A DNA stretch of 64,000 nucleotides from Nageia nagi. Lineage: Eukaryota; Pinophyta. Position numbers and translations under genes: made by a program. Within the stretch, counting starts at the first letter, position 1, and each line of letters starts with the position of its first letter. This document shows, piece by piece, positions 22,000-34,327 of this stretch. The notes beneath the pieces are model-generated. The model did not search any database. It had not been told where the DNA came from and saw only the letters and a list, made by a program, of their open reading frames with translations. The stretch lies in the NCBI GenBank assembly GCA_050084985.1, contig JBITNC010000001.1, positions 55,118,001-55,182,000 of the forward strand. Direction: 5' to 3'.

Positions 22000-23351
22000 T
22001 TACAATGCAGCCTCAGCGAGATAATCAGCAATTACTTGTCCTTTTATTGACTTTTGTCCAATAAAATGTAAATCAAATTCAGTTAAGTGCATTATCCACT
22101 TTATAGTTCTTGAATTTTGATAAGTTTTATTCATCATATATTTCAATGGATCTACTTTAGAAATGACATATGTTGTATGATTAAGCATATAATGTCCAAG
22201 TTTTTTAGTAGCAAAAACAATAGCAAGACATAATTTTTCCAAATATATATACTTAATCTCGTAGCTCACTAGGGTTCTACTTAAATAATATATAGCTTGC
22301 TCTTTATTGTGTTCATTCTTTTGAGCAAGCATTGTCCCTAAGGTGGTTTCAGTAGTTGAAATAATAACAAAAAGGGTACATCTTTTCTTGGTGGACTTAA
22401 TATAGGAGGAGATAATAAATATCTTTTAATTTCATCGAATGCATCTTGTTGCTCTTTGCCCCAATAATATTCTATCCCCTTTTTTAATAATTTTGTAAAT
22501 GGTTTACATTTATCAGAAATTTGAGCTATAAACCTTCTAATGGCTTGTAATTTACCCTATAAACTCTGTAATTGTTTTAGATTTGCAGGAGGTGGCATAT
22601 CTACTACTGCCTTCACTTTACTAGGATCTATTTCAATTCCTCGTCGAGACACAATAAATCCTAATAAGTTTCCTGAAGTTACACCAAAAACACATTTTTT
22701 TGGATTTAACCTTACTTTATGTTCTAATAATCTATCTAAGACTTTAATTAGATCTTTTCCATGATCTACTCGATATTTAGATCTAACCAAGAAATCATGG
22801 ACATAATCTTCTACTATGTCGTGCATATAGTCATGGAATATATAAGTCATAGCTCTTTGATAAGTTTCCCTAGCATTTTTCAATCCAAAAGGCATAAATT
22901 TATAACAAAAGGTACCCCGAGTTATAAAAGCCATTTTATGTTGATCTTCAGTAGCTATTTTTATTTGATTATAACCAGAAAACCCGTCCATCAATGATAA
23001 CATATCATGTCCTGCTATTGAATCTACTAGATTGTCAATGCTAGGTAGTGGGAAATCATCTTTAGGACAAGCTTTGTTAAGATCACGAAAGTCTATGCAT
23101 ATTCTTATTTTTCCACTTGGTTTTTTCATAGGTACCATATTAGATATCCAATCTGAATAATCTATAGGTTTTATAAATTTGGCTTCTAATAATTTTTGGA
23201 GTTCTTCTTTTACCATTAATGCTATAGTAGGATGCATCTTACGTAATTTTTGTTTAACGGGTTTAGCATCAGGCTTTAATGCTAAATTATGTACTACTAA
23301 TTTAGGATCTATCTCGGGCATGTATGCATATGACCATGCAAATACCTTTTC
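22000..23351 (-). pseudogene. INN1 reverse transcriptase and RNase H
   Basis: 23321-22557 is open for 254 codons: FIKPIDYSDWISNMVPMKKPSGKIRICIDFRDLNKACPKDDFPLP blocks, MPFGLKNARETYQ, the polymerase box, then the YxxHK-x-RLNPKKCVFGV connection. The active-site box reads YVHD instead of YVDD, so the enzyme is dead; INN2 still has YVDD. RNase H is at 22332-22000, with YLSRTLVSYE and a KWIMHLTEFDLHF end. A few frameshifts and stops separate the pieces. Confidence 0.9.
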
Positions 23352-24488
23352 TCATTCTTTTAATAAGGCTATAATTTTTTCTTGTTCATTTTCCGTGAGG
23401 TTTTCTCCTAATTGAATAATTTTAGGATTTTGAGGATCATTACTAATATTTATTTCTAAAACCTTTTCAGTAAGCATATGCGACCCTTCTTCTAATTGTT
23501 TTGGTACTGGTATCCAGCTATTTTCATTAATACTATATTCTTCATCGTATTCTTGAATTTGTTCATTCATGCATACTTGACTTTCATAGGAACCAAGTAT
23601 GTGATCTACATTTTTGAATTCATGTACCGAAGGATTAGATGATATAAGAGAGAAATCAGCAATCATTTCATTTGTAGAAGTATTGGCTATTATTTTGATT
23701 AAATTTTGATTTTCGTTAACTTCATCTATTCGTTCATTCTTTTGATCTTCAATATCCTTCTCTTTTATTGTAACCATATTTACCGATGGTATATATGCAT
23801 ATGAAACGATTGATGATGCGACATTTTTATTTATTTTTTCTTGTATATGTCTTGGTGAACCCAAATGACTCCGAAGTGGCTCAATATTATTAATAAAGAG
23901 CCTTTCAACACCTTCTAAGACATCCATTTCACTTAATTGTCCTTCACTTATATCAACAACTTCTTGTATTATGGATTTTTTCTCTAAGATTTCTTCGTTA
24001 TAATCCAAATTTTCTTCTTCTAAATTTCCTAATTTATCAAGATTTTTATATCCATTCTTATAACCTAATCCACTTTTATCAATGGGATCTTGGTATTGTA
24101 ATTCCATTATTTCTCGGGGACCTTGTTCATATCGACCCAATCCTCATCCTTGCCAATTACATTTGTTAAAATAGTTTAAGACAAATGTTCTTGAACATGG
24201 TGATAAATATTTCATATCATTATTGAAATATCCTTCATATATTTGATTGGATATTGTTGATATAGGATCTACTATTCCTGCATAGATGAACATTGTCTCA
24301 TTAGGTACTTCTCCTAAAGGCACTATTTGTGCAATCACACTAGGTGATTCAGATAATCTTCCCATTTCTTGTGATGAAGGTATATTAAATACCACATCAT
24401 CTACATCATATTCTCCCATCCCTAAATCCATTAATTTAATCTTTACTAGATATACATCGGATGGGTTATTATTATATGTAGTAATTAA
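23352..24488 (-). pseudogene. INN1 protease-RT linker with G-patch-like motif
   Basis: Two open blocks (24431-24144 and 24140-23352) are split by one stop at the motif NWQG-x-GLGRYEQGPREI. The GLG-x2-x-QG core resembles a G-patch, a short RNA-binding motif. The rest is acidic, low-conservation linker leading into the FAWSYA block of RT. In INN2 the first stop position is Arg (GRGLG), but the next Arg is a stop. Confidence 0.6.
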
Positions 24489-25199
24489 TTATTTTGATGA
24501 AGACACTCCATGTTTTTCATCTAAAGTTTTAGCAACCTTTTCCCAAGTATCTTTATCTTGTATAACTATATCATTTTTTACTTTTATGACTTCATATTGA
24601 TTCATATTTTTGTTCATTAAGATAGTTGATAGATTGGGAGATGGTAATGTCACTTCATTTGTATCAAAAATTAAATTACAATGTGAATAAGGATCTGGGT
24701 CTTTAAACACACAATGAACTTTATCCTTGTAGATGTACTTTAAACATCCATGATAAGTTGATGGAACACATTGCATTTCTCTAATCCATGGACGTCCTAA
24801 AAGAACATTATATTGTATAATATTTCCTTCAATTATATGTAATAAAGTTTGAATGGTTTTAACACCTACTGTAATTGGCAGCACTATCGATCCCAAGGTT
24901 GAACACACTACATCATTAAATGCCCTAATTTGCAAAGAAGGAGCTAAGATAATTGATTCTGGTAAATTCAGCTTTTTATATGCAGCATCTAAAATTATAT
25001 TTATGGCTAAACCCTCATCTATTAAAATTATTTTAAATAATTTTCCATCTACCTTACCAATTATATGTAAGGGTGGATCAAGTCCGCCTAGTTCATCGTT
25101 ATTTAATTTTTCTTGTTCGTAGAAGGTGATACTAGGTTGTTGAGATATTCTCAAACTTTCAACTATTGAAATGAAGTTATTGGGGTTACTAATATCCAC
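24489..25199 (-). pseudogene. INN1 aspartic protease
   Basis: Open for 236 codons. LIDEGLAINII around 25030-25000 corresponds to the D-S/T-G active loop region of Ty3 proteases, here DEG. VLLGRPWI around 24790 is the conserved C-terminal flap-side block. The protein would cut the Gag-Pol precursor. It is fused in frame to the pol precursor in the family; here stops lie on both sides. INN2 has lost it. Confidence 0.75.
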
Positions 25200-28050
25200 T
25201 TGAATTTCTTATAGAATTTGATTCATAGCTTCCCTATAACTCTCAGACTATTGTAATAATTCAAATAAGGTCATCTTTACTGGAGACATTTTTAACTATC
25301 ATTGAAGAGCACCTTTTATCGAAACTTTAGGTTGCTATGGAGGAGGTATAGGTTGTATATTAATTGGGTTTGATATCGATTGATTTTTTCGAGGATTATC
25401 CTATTTATTCTGATATTGTTGTGCTCTTGTGGCTATACCAATCATATGTATTGAATCATCTATAGTTCCTATAAACGGTATATCCTTATTATCCCATGTA
25501 TAGTTCAGTTGATTTGGGATAGTTGCCACATTATTAGCCTGATGTGAAGGTAAGGGGTTTTGATATATCCCTAAATTTTGATTTGAAGGCACAATAGGAT
25601 TATCCACATCTATCTTTCAACTATCTATCAAGTCTTGAATCTTATGCTGTAAAGTGCAACATCTATTTGTATTATATCCCTTTTGCCTATGATAAGCACA
25701 AAATTCATTTTCCTTATACCATTTACTTTCTTTAGCATTAGGATTTTCAGGCCTTATATCAGGTAATGTAATCATACCATTATCACATAATTTTTTATAT
25801 ATTTCGGCTAATGGTTCTGATAATAGGGTAAAATTTCTTTTGGGTTTAGGTTCAGCACTTTCTTCTATTTTTGAAGAAGGACCATAATTTTCTGTCATAG
25901 CTATTTGATTATTTTATGGTTGTTTACTAATGTTCTCATTTTGATTACCTTTTTTGTATTCTTTTTTCTTGAGTTTTAGCTCTCCATATTGAATTTTAAC
26001 TCTTTTTATAACTACTACCTGAGCAATAGCTTCTTCAAAAGTTTTATGTTGCTGAATTTGGAGAACACTAGCTATTGGTCTTAAACAGCTTTGGCTAAAT
26101 AATTTAACCAATTCTTCTTGTGGTATTGTATAAGACATACTAGTGAGTATAGCTCACCATCTTGAGATGTAAACTTGTATGGTTTCATCAGGAAATTGTT
26201 GCAATCTCGTAAGATCCGTAATTGAAGATTTTTTTTTAATATTGATTTTAAAATGTTCAAGAAATTGATTAGCCAATTGTTCAAACGTATATAAACTACG
26301 CATAGGTAAACTGTTATACCAATCCAAAGCTTAGCCTACGAGTGTCATAGGAAATATACGTAACATTAATGAATCATCATTGGCTATCTGATAACTAGAA
26401 AATATAAATTTCCTCAAGTGTTCTTTGGGGTCTTCTCTTCCTTTAAATGGCTCTATTTTAGGAAATTCAAACCTATATGGTAGTTTCTTTTTTGGAACAC
26501 TTGGATGAATAGGCTCATTGCAAATATTCTTGTAATTTAACTTTTGAAGTCCTTGAACATTCATTTCTCGATTTATAAAATCCTTCATAAAGTTTTCTAA
26601 TTCTTTATCGGTTCTATGACCTTGAATGTGCCTATGATGACTCCGAGTATTTGGATCCTTTTCCGAAATTGATCTTGAAATGTAAGACTCATAGTCAGAA
26701 GGAATTTTTGATGGTGGTGGAGGTAAATTTTAAGAGGTGAATGTCATCACAGAATAGGGATTCTAGGAGGTTTTTGGGATATCCCTTTTTCATGTAGATC
26801 TTTTCCTCTATAATCAGGTTGTCTTGTTTGATTTTAGGTTTGTTCAGCCCAACTTTTAATAGAATATCACTTTTGTTTATCATATAATTTTTGAAGTTAT
26901 AATTCCTTATCCATTTCCTTTTGTAATAAAATGGCTGTCTCTCTATCCAGCGCCTCTTGTTTATCTAAATAAGGATCTCGATATATTTGTATTTGACTTC
27001 CTTCAGGAGTTTCTGGTTTCAAATTCCTTATTTTTTGATATTCATCCCACTGTCTTTGTTTTTCTTTCTCCATACGTAGATATTGTTCCCTTTTTACTTT
27101 TTCATTTTCTAATTCTTTAAGTTGTAATTCTTGTAAATGAAGTTGAATCTCGTGCTCTTTATGAAGTCTTTTCTTTTCTTGTTCCAAGAACTCGTTTCTT
27201 TCTTTCTTTGCTTGTTCTTGTTCTATGAATTTTCTTTTATCTCTAAGAAATTTATCTTCCATTTCTTTTAATTTATCCTCTTGTTCTTGTAATTTAATAA
27301 GTTCATCGGCTTTTCTTTTTTCTTCCTCTAGAATATATTGCATGTCTGCAGCCCTTTTAATATCCTCAGCATATACTTCCGTGAATCTTTTACCAGCTAT
27401 TGTTTTATATAATTGTCATTTTTGTAGTTCTTCATAATAAGGTATCTCTTCTATTTTAAACTTAGATGTCCTTCTATTTGATCCTTCTTTTGTGGAATAA
27501 GATTTTTTCATTTGTTTTATTGATGCTTCCTTTCTTCCTAATTCAAAAGAAAAAGAAGATCCCTCCTTTTGAATTGAAGAACTGACTCTTGACCATCTGA
27601 TAATTGATGACTGATTCTTTCATATTTAATTTTATATGGCTCAGTATGTGGTACCGCTATGGTTTCGGCCTGAGATTTAGCCTCGTCAAGTTCTAGGTTA
27701 TCAAGCTTTTGGTCTATTTTTTCTACATCTCCCAATAAACTAAAAGACATCTTAGGAATACCCTTATGATTAGCTAGGTGATGATGAATTTCAATCAATT
27801 CTTCATCTAACACTTGCGTTCTATTCCTTGCGATAGGATTATCTATAATTTGTCTTTGTGATTTAGATTGATTATAACCATAATCACCATCTTTACCTAC
27901 ATAACGAACTACCTGTGAATTTGATTCATCTAAAGGAAATGGCCTCCTAACCAAATATTCTATCAAATCCATGTTGTCTGAATCTATTTCTTGCATTTCA
28001 AATGGATGTTCATGCATTTTCTTAGCGGTCATACTTCTAGTTTGAACCAT
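25200..28050 (-). pseudogene. INN1 gag, broken
   Basis: The start is chosen at ATG 28050 (MVQTRSMTAKK), a common Ty3 gag start; an upstream extension to 28152 is probably leader. A frameshift lies near 27555. Then comes a long charged coiled coil (27343-26897, Glu/Lys/Gln-rich heptads), the capsid-like retrotransposon gag domain (26588-26081: PKIEPFKGREDPKEHLRKF, then ALDWYNSLP across a stop), and a zinc-knuckle-like segment CAYHRQKGYNTNRC near 25690. Several stops correspond to Arg, Gln or Trp codons. It is followed within about 100 bp by protease. Confidence 0.8.
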
Positions 28051-28152
28051 TTTAAATATCATAAACAAACATCGTAAACAAGAAACTCTATTTTTATCTT
28101 TTAGATTATATTTTCGAGAAAATAATTTAATGCACAAACATCCTATATGCAA

Positions 28153-29626
28153 ACTTACTTTGAATGATGTAATTATCTTCTTTAACTTTTTCGCATATTT
28201 TTAATGTCTAAATTAAATGAACGATATGGGTTGTTTATTTTTAATCTTTTAATTTTCCTAGTTTGTTTTGACTAGTCAAGTGTTAGACAAGGTAGGTTGG
28301 GTAATTCTAACATTTGCAAGTTTCTATGGCTTTTGGCTTGGTTCTAGATGAGTCTCTTTTTTGACTCCTACCTAAAGGAAAGTTACCTTGGTCACCACTT
28401 CCAAGTGTAACTAGCTCTATGGTTTCAAGTGCATTATGCCGGTGGTTACAAAGAAGTAAGAATTAACGGTTGGTAGTGACATCCAACTCATTAATGTTCA
28501 ATTATTTCTTAAGGCCTTATGAAATGCATTTAAACAAGTAAGATACATTTATGCATACTACCCTCCCAAACATTCATGTCCATTTACTTGTCTTATTTTA
28601 ACGTGATACAATCAAAGTTTATTTTTAATGAGTGTTGACCTTAGTAAACCCCATTGTTATTTTTAATTATAATGTGATTCATTATCCAACTTATTAATGA
28701 TATTCATTAACCCCTTCCAGCTGTGGAAGTATTATGTGTGATAAATTTCCTCTCTTACTAGTCACATATCTCTTCGACCTCCAATGGAGTGGTAAGAGCA
28801 GACTTGGTAAGAAGCCATTAAGTGTAAATAAATTAATTAAGTGAAGTTCAATTACTCCTCTAAGATTCACATATCCCTTCGACCTCTAATGGAGTGGTAA
28901 AGGCAGACATCTTTAAGAGTTTTAATGTGAAGTATATTTCCAAAAATGAAATGTGAATAAATTTTACCTCTTTCACTTAACTTATTTCTGATCACTTAAG
29001 ATCGCATAAAGCGCAAAAGTGAGAGCATACTTTGTCAAGTGAAAGTACTTAATGTATTCGAATTTCCCCAATTCATTAATTGTTTAATATGATTTATACT
29101 ACCCAAAAACTCGATTTATTTACCTTAGGTTCATTCCAAATTAAGTGTGATTCATTTACTCCTTCCAAAAAATATTAAATGTAGTAAATTACCTCCTCTT
29201 ACTAGTCACATATCCCTTCGACCTCCAATGGAGTGGTAATGGCAGACTTGGTAAGAGGTGATTATATGTGGATAAATTATCCAAATTAATGATAATGTGA
29301 ATATAAAAGAAAAGAATAATTAATTACCCCTTCTTATCAAGTCTATTCTGATCACCTTAGATCGCACGAAGCGCAAAGGGAGAGCATAATTAGACAAGAT
29401 AAAAAGTATTTAATGTATACGTACCCTATACCCAAAACATGAAAAATAAATACATAACATTATACATAAAATAAATTAATAACAAATGCATTTAACCTTT
29501 ACACTACCCATTTCCTAAATGCACTCTAAGCAGAGAGATCACATAGTTTTACCGACTGTCATTTTAAATATATAATTACACTTACTGTATCTAGGTCAGA
29601 TTAGAAAACATACCTATTTTTCAGAG
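28153..29626 (-). other. INN1 5' leader with interleaved repeats
   Basis: No ORF. A ~60-bp unit with ACATATCYCTTCGACCTC, AATGGAGTGGTAA and GGCAGAC occurs at about 28753-28818, 28861-28920 and 29197-29260. A second unit with TGATCAC-TTA-GATCGCA and AAGCGCAAA occurs at about 28981-29039 and 29331-29398. The first contains a CTCC/GGAG inverted repeat. INN2 lacks all of this. Confidence 0.75.
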
Positions 29627-29702
29627 ATCGTTGATGATTTCATAGCGATCATTGGCGACTTTGATAGGATCGTTGCCGATTATAGTACGATCATCGATGA
29701 TC
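29627..29702. repeat. four 13-bp palindromic sites at exact 21-bp period
   Basis: Sites at 29627-29639, 29648-29660, 29669-29681 and 29690-29702: ATCGTTGATGATT, ATCATTGGCGACT, ATCGTTGCCGATT and ATCATCGATGATC. The starts are exactly 21 bp apart, close to two helical turns. Confidence 0.85.
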
Positions 29703-29804
29703 CAGAGAACATAGAAAATAAAACAAAGCAATAGATCAAACAGAGTAAGTTAGTATGTATTTCCACAAGATGCAAATAGATTTTAAAATAAAACCAAAAC
29801 AATA

Positions 29805-30969
29805 TGCAATTGATCCTATTTTTGCTTCAATTTTCTGAAATGCATGCAAGGGGTCCTCTTTCTAGCGCCAGATTGTGTATATCAAATTATGAACCTAAAA
29901 TGCAATTTGGACAGATAAATCATTCAACACAATTAATCATGAACATATTCGATAATACACATCAATAATAATAATGATATAATATTCTAAAGTATTTGAA
30001 TACAAAAAGCAAGTTTTTATTGATCTATTTTAATCAACATTGACAGCGATCGTTGTGGATCGGTAACGATCGATAATAGATCGACAACGATCAGTGAAGA
30101 TTGGTAACAATTGAAGCATTATTCTACATTCTCTATGCCATTCTCTATTATCAATCTGGTGGATCATCGTCGATCGATCTTTGAATCATCGATGATCAGA
30201 TCTGTAAGCACTGGAGTAATCTTTTCATAGAATTTTGAAATGTCTTTGTATATTCCTTATTGTTTTCTTTTACATTTACTTCTATCATTCTTTTCTATAT
30301 TGACCCTGCACACAGAAAATGAACGAAACATCAAAAGCATACCTGCTCATACATATTAATTAGCAAATGAATAACATAATATGGAAATATAATTGATATG
30401 AGATTTGCTATTAATGAAGCTTACAACCTTTTGCTAATAATCTCTTGATTTGATTTCGATAGAGCTTCGCTACAATAAAATTGGGTCCCTTTGTTCACCT
30501 ACAGAGCTTCAATTTATAAGCTTCAAGGTTTGTTATTCATTTGTTTGGGCATCACAAGATTCTAGGTAACCTCCCAAACTAAATTTTGAGGTGTTATTAT
30601 CTCCAATTTGTATCCATGATTACAAATTGGACGTACTAGGCTATTCCAAGCTTAGATTTGTCTATTTACTTAACTATGCATGGATCGTCGATGATCCTAA
30701 GAGATTGTCACCGATCGTATTGGATCGTCATCGACCTCTTAATGATTTTAAACTAATATTAGAATGGTCGCTCTGTGGTCATTTTTTGATGACAAAGGTC
30801 GTATGATCACTTGTTTTATATATACTCAAAAATATTTATCCGATAATATAATTTTAAAGTCTGTTTAATGCTTTTATAAGGGATTATAAGTATTTTAATA
30901 TGATATATATTATAAAAATACTTATTTTATATATTAAATTAAAGATAGGGTTTATTTTGATTGTCTACA
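29805..30969 (-). repeat. INN1 5' LTR (b)
   Basis: 1165 bp. A TATA-like box TATATAAAAC on the minus strand is at 30813-30822. Three palindromic sites (starts 30684, 30704, 30724) lie about 75-140 bp downstream of it in transcription sense. No convincing tRNA primer-binding site follows the LTR. It shares its private bases with LTR (d). Confidence 0.9.
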
Positions 30970-32235
30970 CTATTTCTTTATAATCTTCTTCCTTATTTGC
31001 CTACACTACCCCAAATGCATGTTCTATAGCTGAGACATAGAGCCAAAGGGGTTCTCCATGCCTATATGGAGCTAAGATTGGGGATGTAGCAAATACACTT
31101 TTATTTTATCAAATGCTTCTTGACACTTCACATCCCATTTAAACTCAACTTCTTTCTTAAGTAAATGAGACATAGGAGATATCTTATCTATTAATTGATA
31201 AATGAATCTTCTTATAGCTTGGATCTTACCTTGGAGGCTTCTCAATTGCTTGATATTTATAGAAGGAGACATTTCTATGATAGCCTTAATCTTCTTTGGA
31301 TCCACTTCAACCCCTTTACCCAAATACACATTTTTTAGGCTTGATTCTTAACTTGTACTTATTCATCCTTTCAAATGCTATTTTTTACATCCTTAACATG
31401 GTCTTCTTTATTATTTTATTTTATCAAGATATCATCTACATAGACCTCTACTATTTTATGAATAAAGTCATGGAACATGGTTGTCATTACATTTTGATAT
31501 ATGGTCCCTACATTCTTAAGACCAAATGGCATTACCTTGTAGCAAAAGTTACCCCAAAGAGTTATAAAGGATATTTTATGCTGATCACTTTCCGTGATTT
31601 TTATTTGATTGTATCCTAAAAATCCATTCATAAATGATAACATCTCATAACCTACCAAACCGTTAATGATCATATCTATGTTGGGTAGTGGGAAGTCATC
31701 TTTTGGACATGCTTTATTGAGATCTCTTAAATTAGTACATATTCTAATTTCACCTATAGGCTTCTTCACCAAAACTATATTTGCCATCCATTTTGAATAA
31801 TTAATGGGCCTAATGAAGCCAACTTCCAATAGTTTCTCAATTTCTTTCTTAACCAATAAAGAAATTTGAAAAGGTATCTTTCTCAGTTTTTGCTTTATAG
31901 GAACTACTCCTTTCTCAAAAACCAAGTTATGTACCACAAAATTTTCATCTAATCTAGGCATATCTTTATATGACCATGCGAACAATTTGGAATAATTATG
32001 AAAAGATTGAATCAACTCATTTTACAAAGGTTCCTTAAGGAGCTTACCCATTTTTTAGAATTATGGTGTCTCTTAAGAACCAATGTTAACCTCCTCTATC
32101 TCTTCATTAAACCAAGTTATCTCTAATTTTGATGGTGTGGGAAATGGAAACTCTCCCAACCCTTTGATTTTATCTTCCATAGATTCTCCAAAGCAAGCAT
32201 GAACATCTAGACAATGTTTGTGAGTCCTCTTTTCA
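30970..32235 (-). pseudogene. OUT RT segment, copy 2 (between INN1 and INN2)
   Basis: 1266 bp of OUT from the RNase H start to the pre-RT linker, the same limits as the left part of copy 3. RT is open at 32015-31416 (199 codons) with DLNKACPKDDFPLP, MPFGLKNVG and YVDD; the connection is at 31329-31072. It begins and ends exactly at the LTRs of the two INN elements. It shares private bases with copy 3 (GAGATCTCTTAAATTAG, AACTTCC) that copy 1 lacks. Confidence 0.9.
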
Positions 32236-33392
32236 TGCAATTGATCCTATTTTTGCTTCAATTTTCTGAAATGCATGCAAGGGTTCTCCTTCTAATGCCA
32301 GATTGTGTATATCAAATTATGAACCTAAAATGCAATTTAGACAGATAAATCATTCAACACAATTAATCATGAACATATTCGATAATAAACATCAATAATA
32401 ATAATGATATAATATTCTAAAGTATTTGAATATAAAAAGTGAGTTTTTATTGATCTGTTTTAATCAGCATCGACAACAATCATTGTGGATCGGTAATGAT
32501 CGATAATAGATCGAAAATGATTAGTGAAGATCGGTAACAATTGAAGCATTACTCTGCATTCTCTACACCATTCTCTGTTATCAATCTGGTGGATCATCGT
32601 CAACCGATCTTTGAATCATTGATGATCAGATCTGTAAGCATTGGAGTAATCTTTTCATAGAATTTTGAAATGTCTTTGTATATTCCTCGTTGTTTTCTTT
32701 CACATTTACTTCCATAGTTCTTTTCTGTATTGACCCTGCACATAGAAAATGAATGAAACATCAAAAGCATACCTGCTCATACATATTAATTAGCAAATGA
32801 ACAACATAATATGGAAATATAATTGATATGAGATTTGCTATTAATGAAGCTTACAACCTTTTGCTAATAATCTCGTGATTTGATTTCGGTAGAGCTTCGC
32901 TACAATAAAATTGGGTCCCTTTGTTCACCTACAGAGCTTTAATTTATAAGCTTCAAGGTTTGTTATTCATTTGTTTAGGCGTCATAAGATTCCAGGTAAC
33001 CTCTAGATTTGAGGTGTTATTATCTCCAATCTATATCCATGATTACAAATTTGATGTACTAGGTTATTCCAGGCTTATATTTGTCTATTTACTTCACTAT
33101 GCATGGATCGTCGACGATCCTGAGAGATCGTCACCGATCGTATTGGATCGTCACCGATCTCTTAACGATTTTAAACTAATATTAGAATGGTCTCTCTATG
33201 GTCATTTTTTGATGACAAAGGTCGTATGATCACTTGTTTTATATATGCTCAAAAAGATTTATCTGATAATATAATTTTAAAGTCTATTTAATGCTTTTAT
33301 AAGGGATTATAATTATTTTAATATGATATATATTATAAAAATACTTATTTTATATATTAAATTAAAGATAGGGTTTATTTTGAGTGTCTACA
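32236..33392 (-). repeat. INN2 3' LTR (c)
   Basis: 1157 bp, TG...CA, followed by the polypurine tract (33393-33410). It resembles LTR (a) at positions where (b) and (d) agree with each other. A small deletion near 33003 removes part of the block CCTGAACTAAATTTT. Confidence 0.9.
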
Positions 33393-33410
33393 TTTTGCCC
33401 CTTTTTTGAA

Positions 33411-34327
33411 TTATCAACAAAAGATAGGGTTGATAATTTCAAAAAATATATAATGAGAAACCTTGTTGTTTGATAAAGTTGATAACTTCAGAAGTGACTA
33501 TTTTCGGTATGATGATGTATTGAGCTTGTATGACAGTTTGCATGACATTTCTGTTATTTCAATTTGCATGTCTAAGCGCACTTATACCATATAAGTTTTC
33601 TTTAGTATATGAATTGTAATAGTGTTGTCCTTTGTCCCAACAACGAGGTTTCGAGATGATCTCTTACATTCTGTGATTGTTTTGCCATTTGAGCTCAAGC
33701 TTAGTCTGATCTATTTTTTCATGTTTGACTTAGTCAAGGATTATTGACAATCTTTTATGATTGTTAATGACTGTAAAGTGATCATCGTGGATTTATATAG
33801 TAAAAATACTATCTTTATAATAATATATTTTGCTATGAATATCTTAATTTCTTATGTTTAGACTTATTTTAATAGAGATTTTAATCATTTTACCCTAGTA
33901 AGTTTACTCAATACTAGTCCTTCATGTGCTGATGTATTTGGTAGTCATGTGACATTGGAGCATTCTTCTAGGTGAAAAATAATATGATTTATAATGTGTT
34001 CACTTTCACCTTAGTGAACGAAGCTTTTTAATTTTTGTCTATACATAAATAAATTTTAAGATATTTAAAGAAAATATACTTCATTTTATACATTTTCAAA
34101 TAATAGAAATCATCGACGATTACTTATGAATCGTTACCGATCCATAATCATTATCGATTTGATTTAAATCATTGATGATCGACATAGCGATCGCTAACGA
34201 TCCGTGACGCGAGGGTTTTTAAAACAAAATAGTTTTCATTTTGACTTTTACTTGTCGTTTGCTATTTCAATTTTTGTCCTTTCTTATTTGTCCTTTTCAT
34301 CTCTTTACCAAATTTTTAGCATACCAG
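33411..34327 (+). promoter_or_regulatory. INN2 PMD upstream region with palindrome cluster
   Basis: Counterpart of 13066-13981. The sites at about 34109-34202 are kept with scattered C-to-T changes. No ORF of note. Confidence 0.4.

Larger units (their letters stand above)
11883..30969 (-). mobile_element. INN1: 19.1-kb Tat/Ogre-like Ty3/gypsy element with antisense PMD gene
   Basis: Two 1165-bp LTRs (11883-13047 and 29805-30969) enclose, on the minus strand, a leader, gag, protease, linker, RT, RNase H, archaeal-type RNase H, integrase and an extra sense ORF. A plant mobile domain gene lies on the + strand between integrase and the 3' LTR. Size, dual RNase H and extra ORFs fit the plant Tat lineage, in which antisense extra ORFs are known. 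There is no target duplication: the left flank is the pre-RT site of OUT and the right flank is its RNase H region, 1.27 kb away. All coding regions carry stops or frameshifts. Confidence 0.85.

Noticed and set aside
29760-29804. tRNA primer-binding site next to INN 5' LTR
   Set aside because: The first TGG on the minus strand lies about 9 bases after the LTR and the bases after it match no primer tRNA I recognise.
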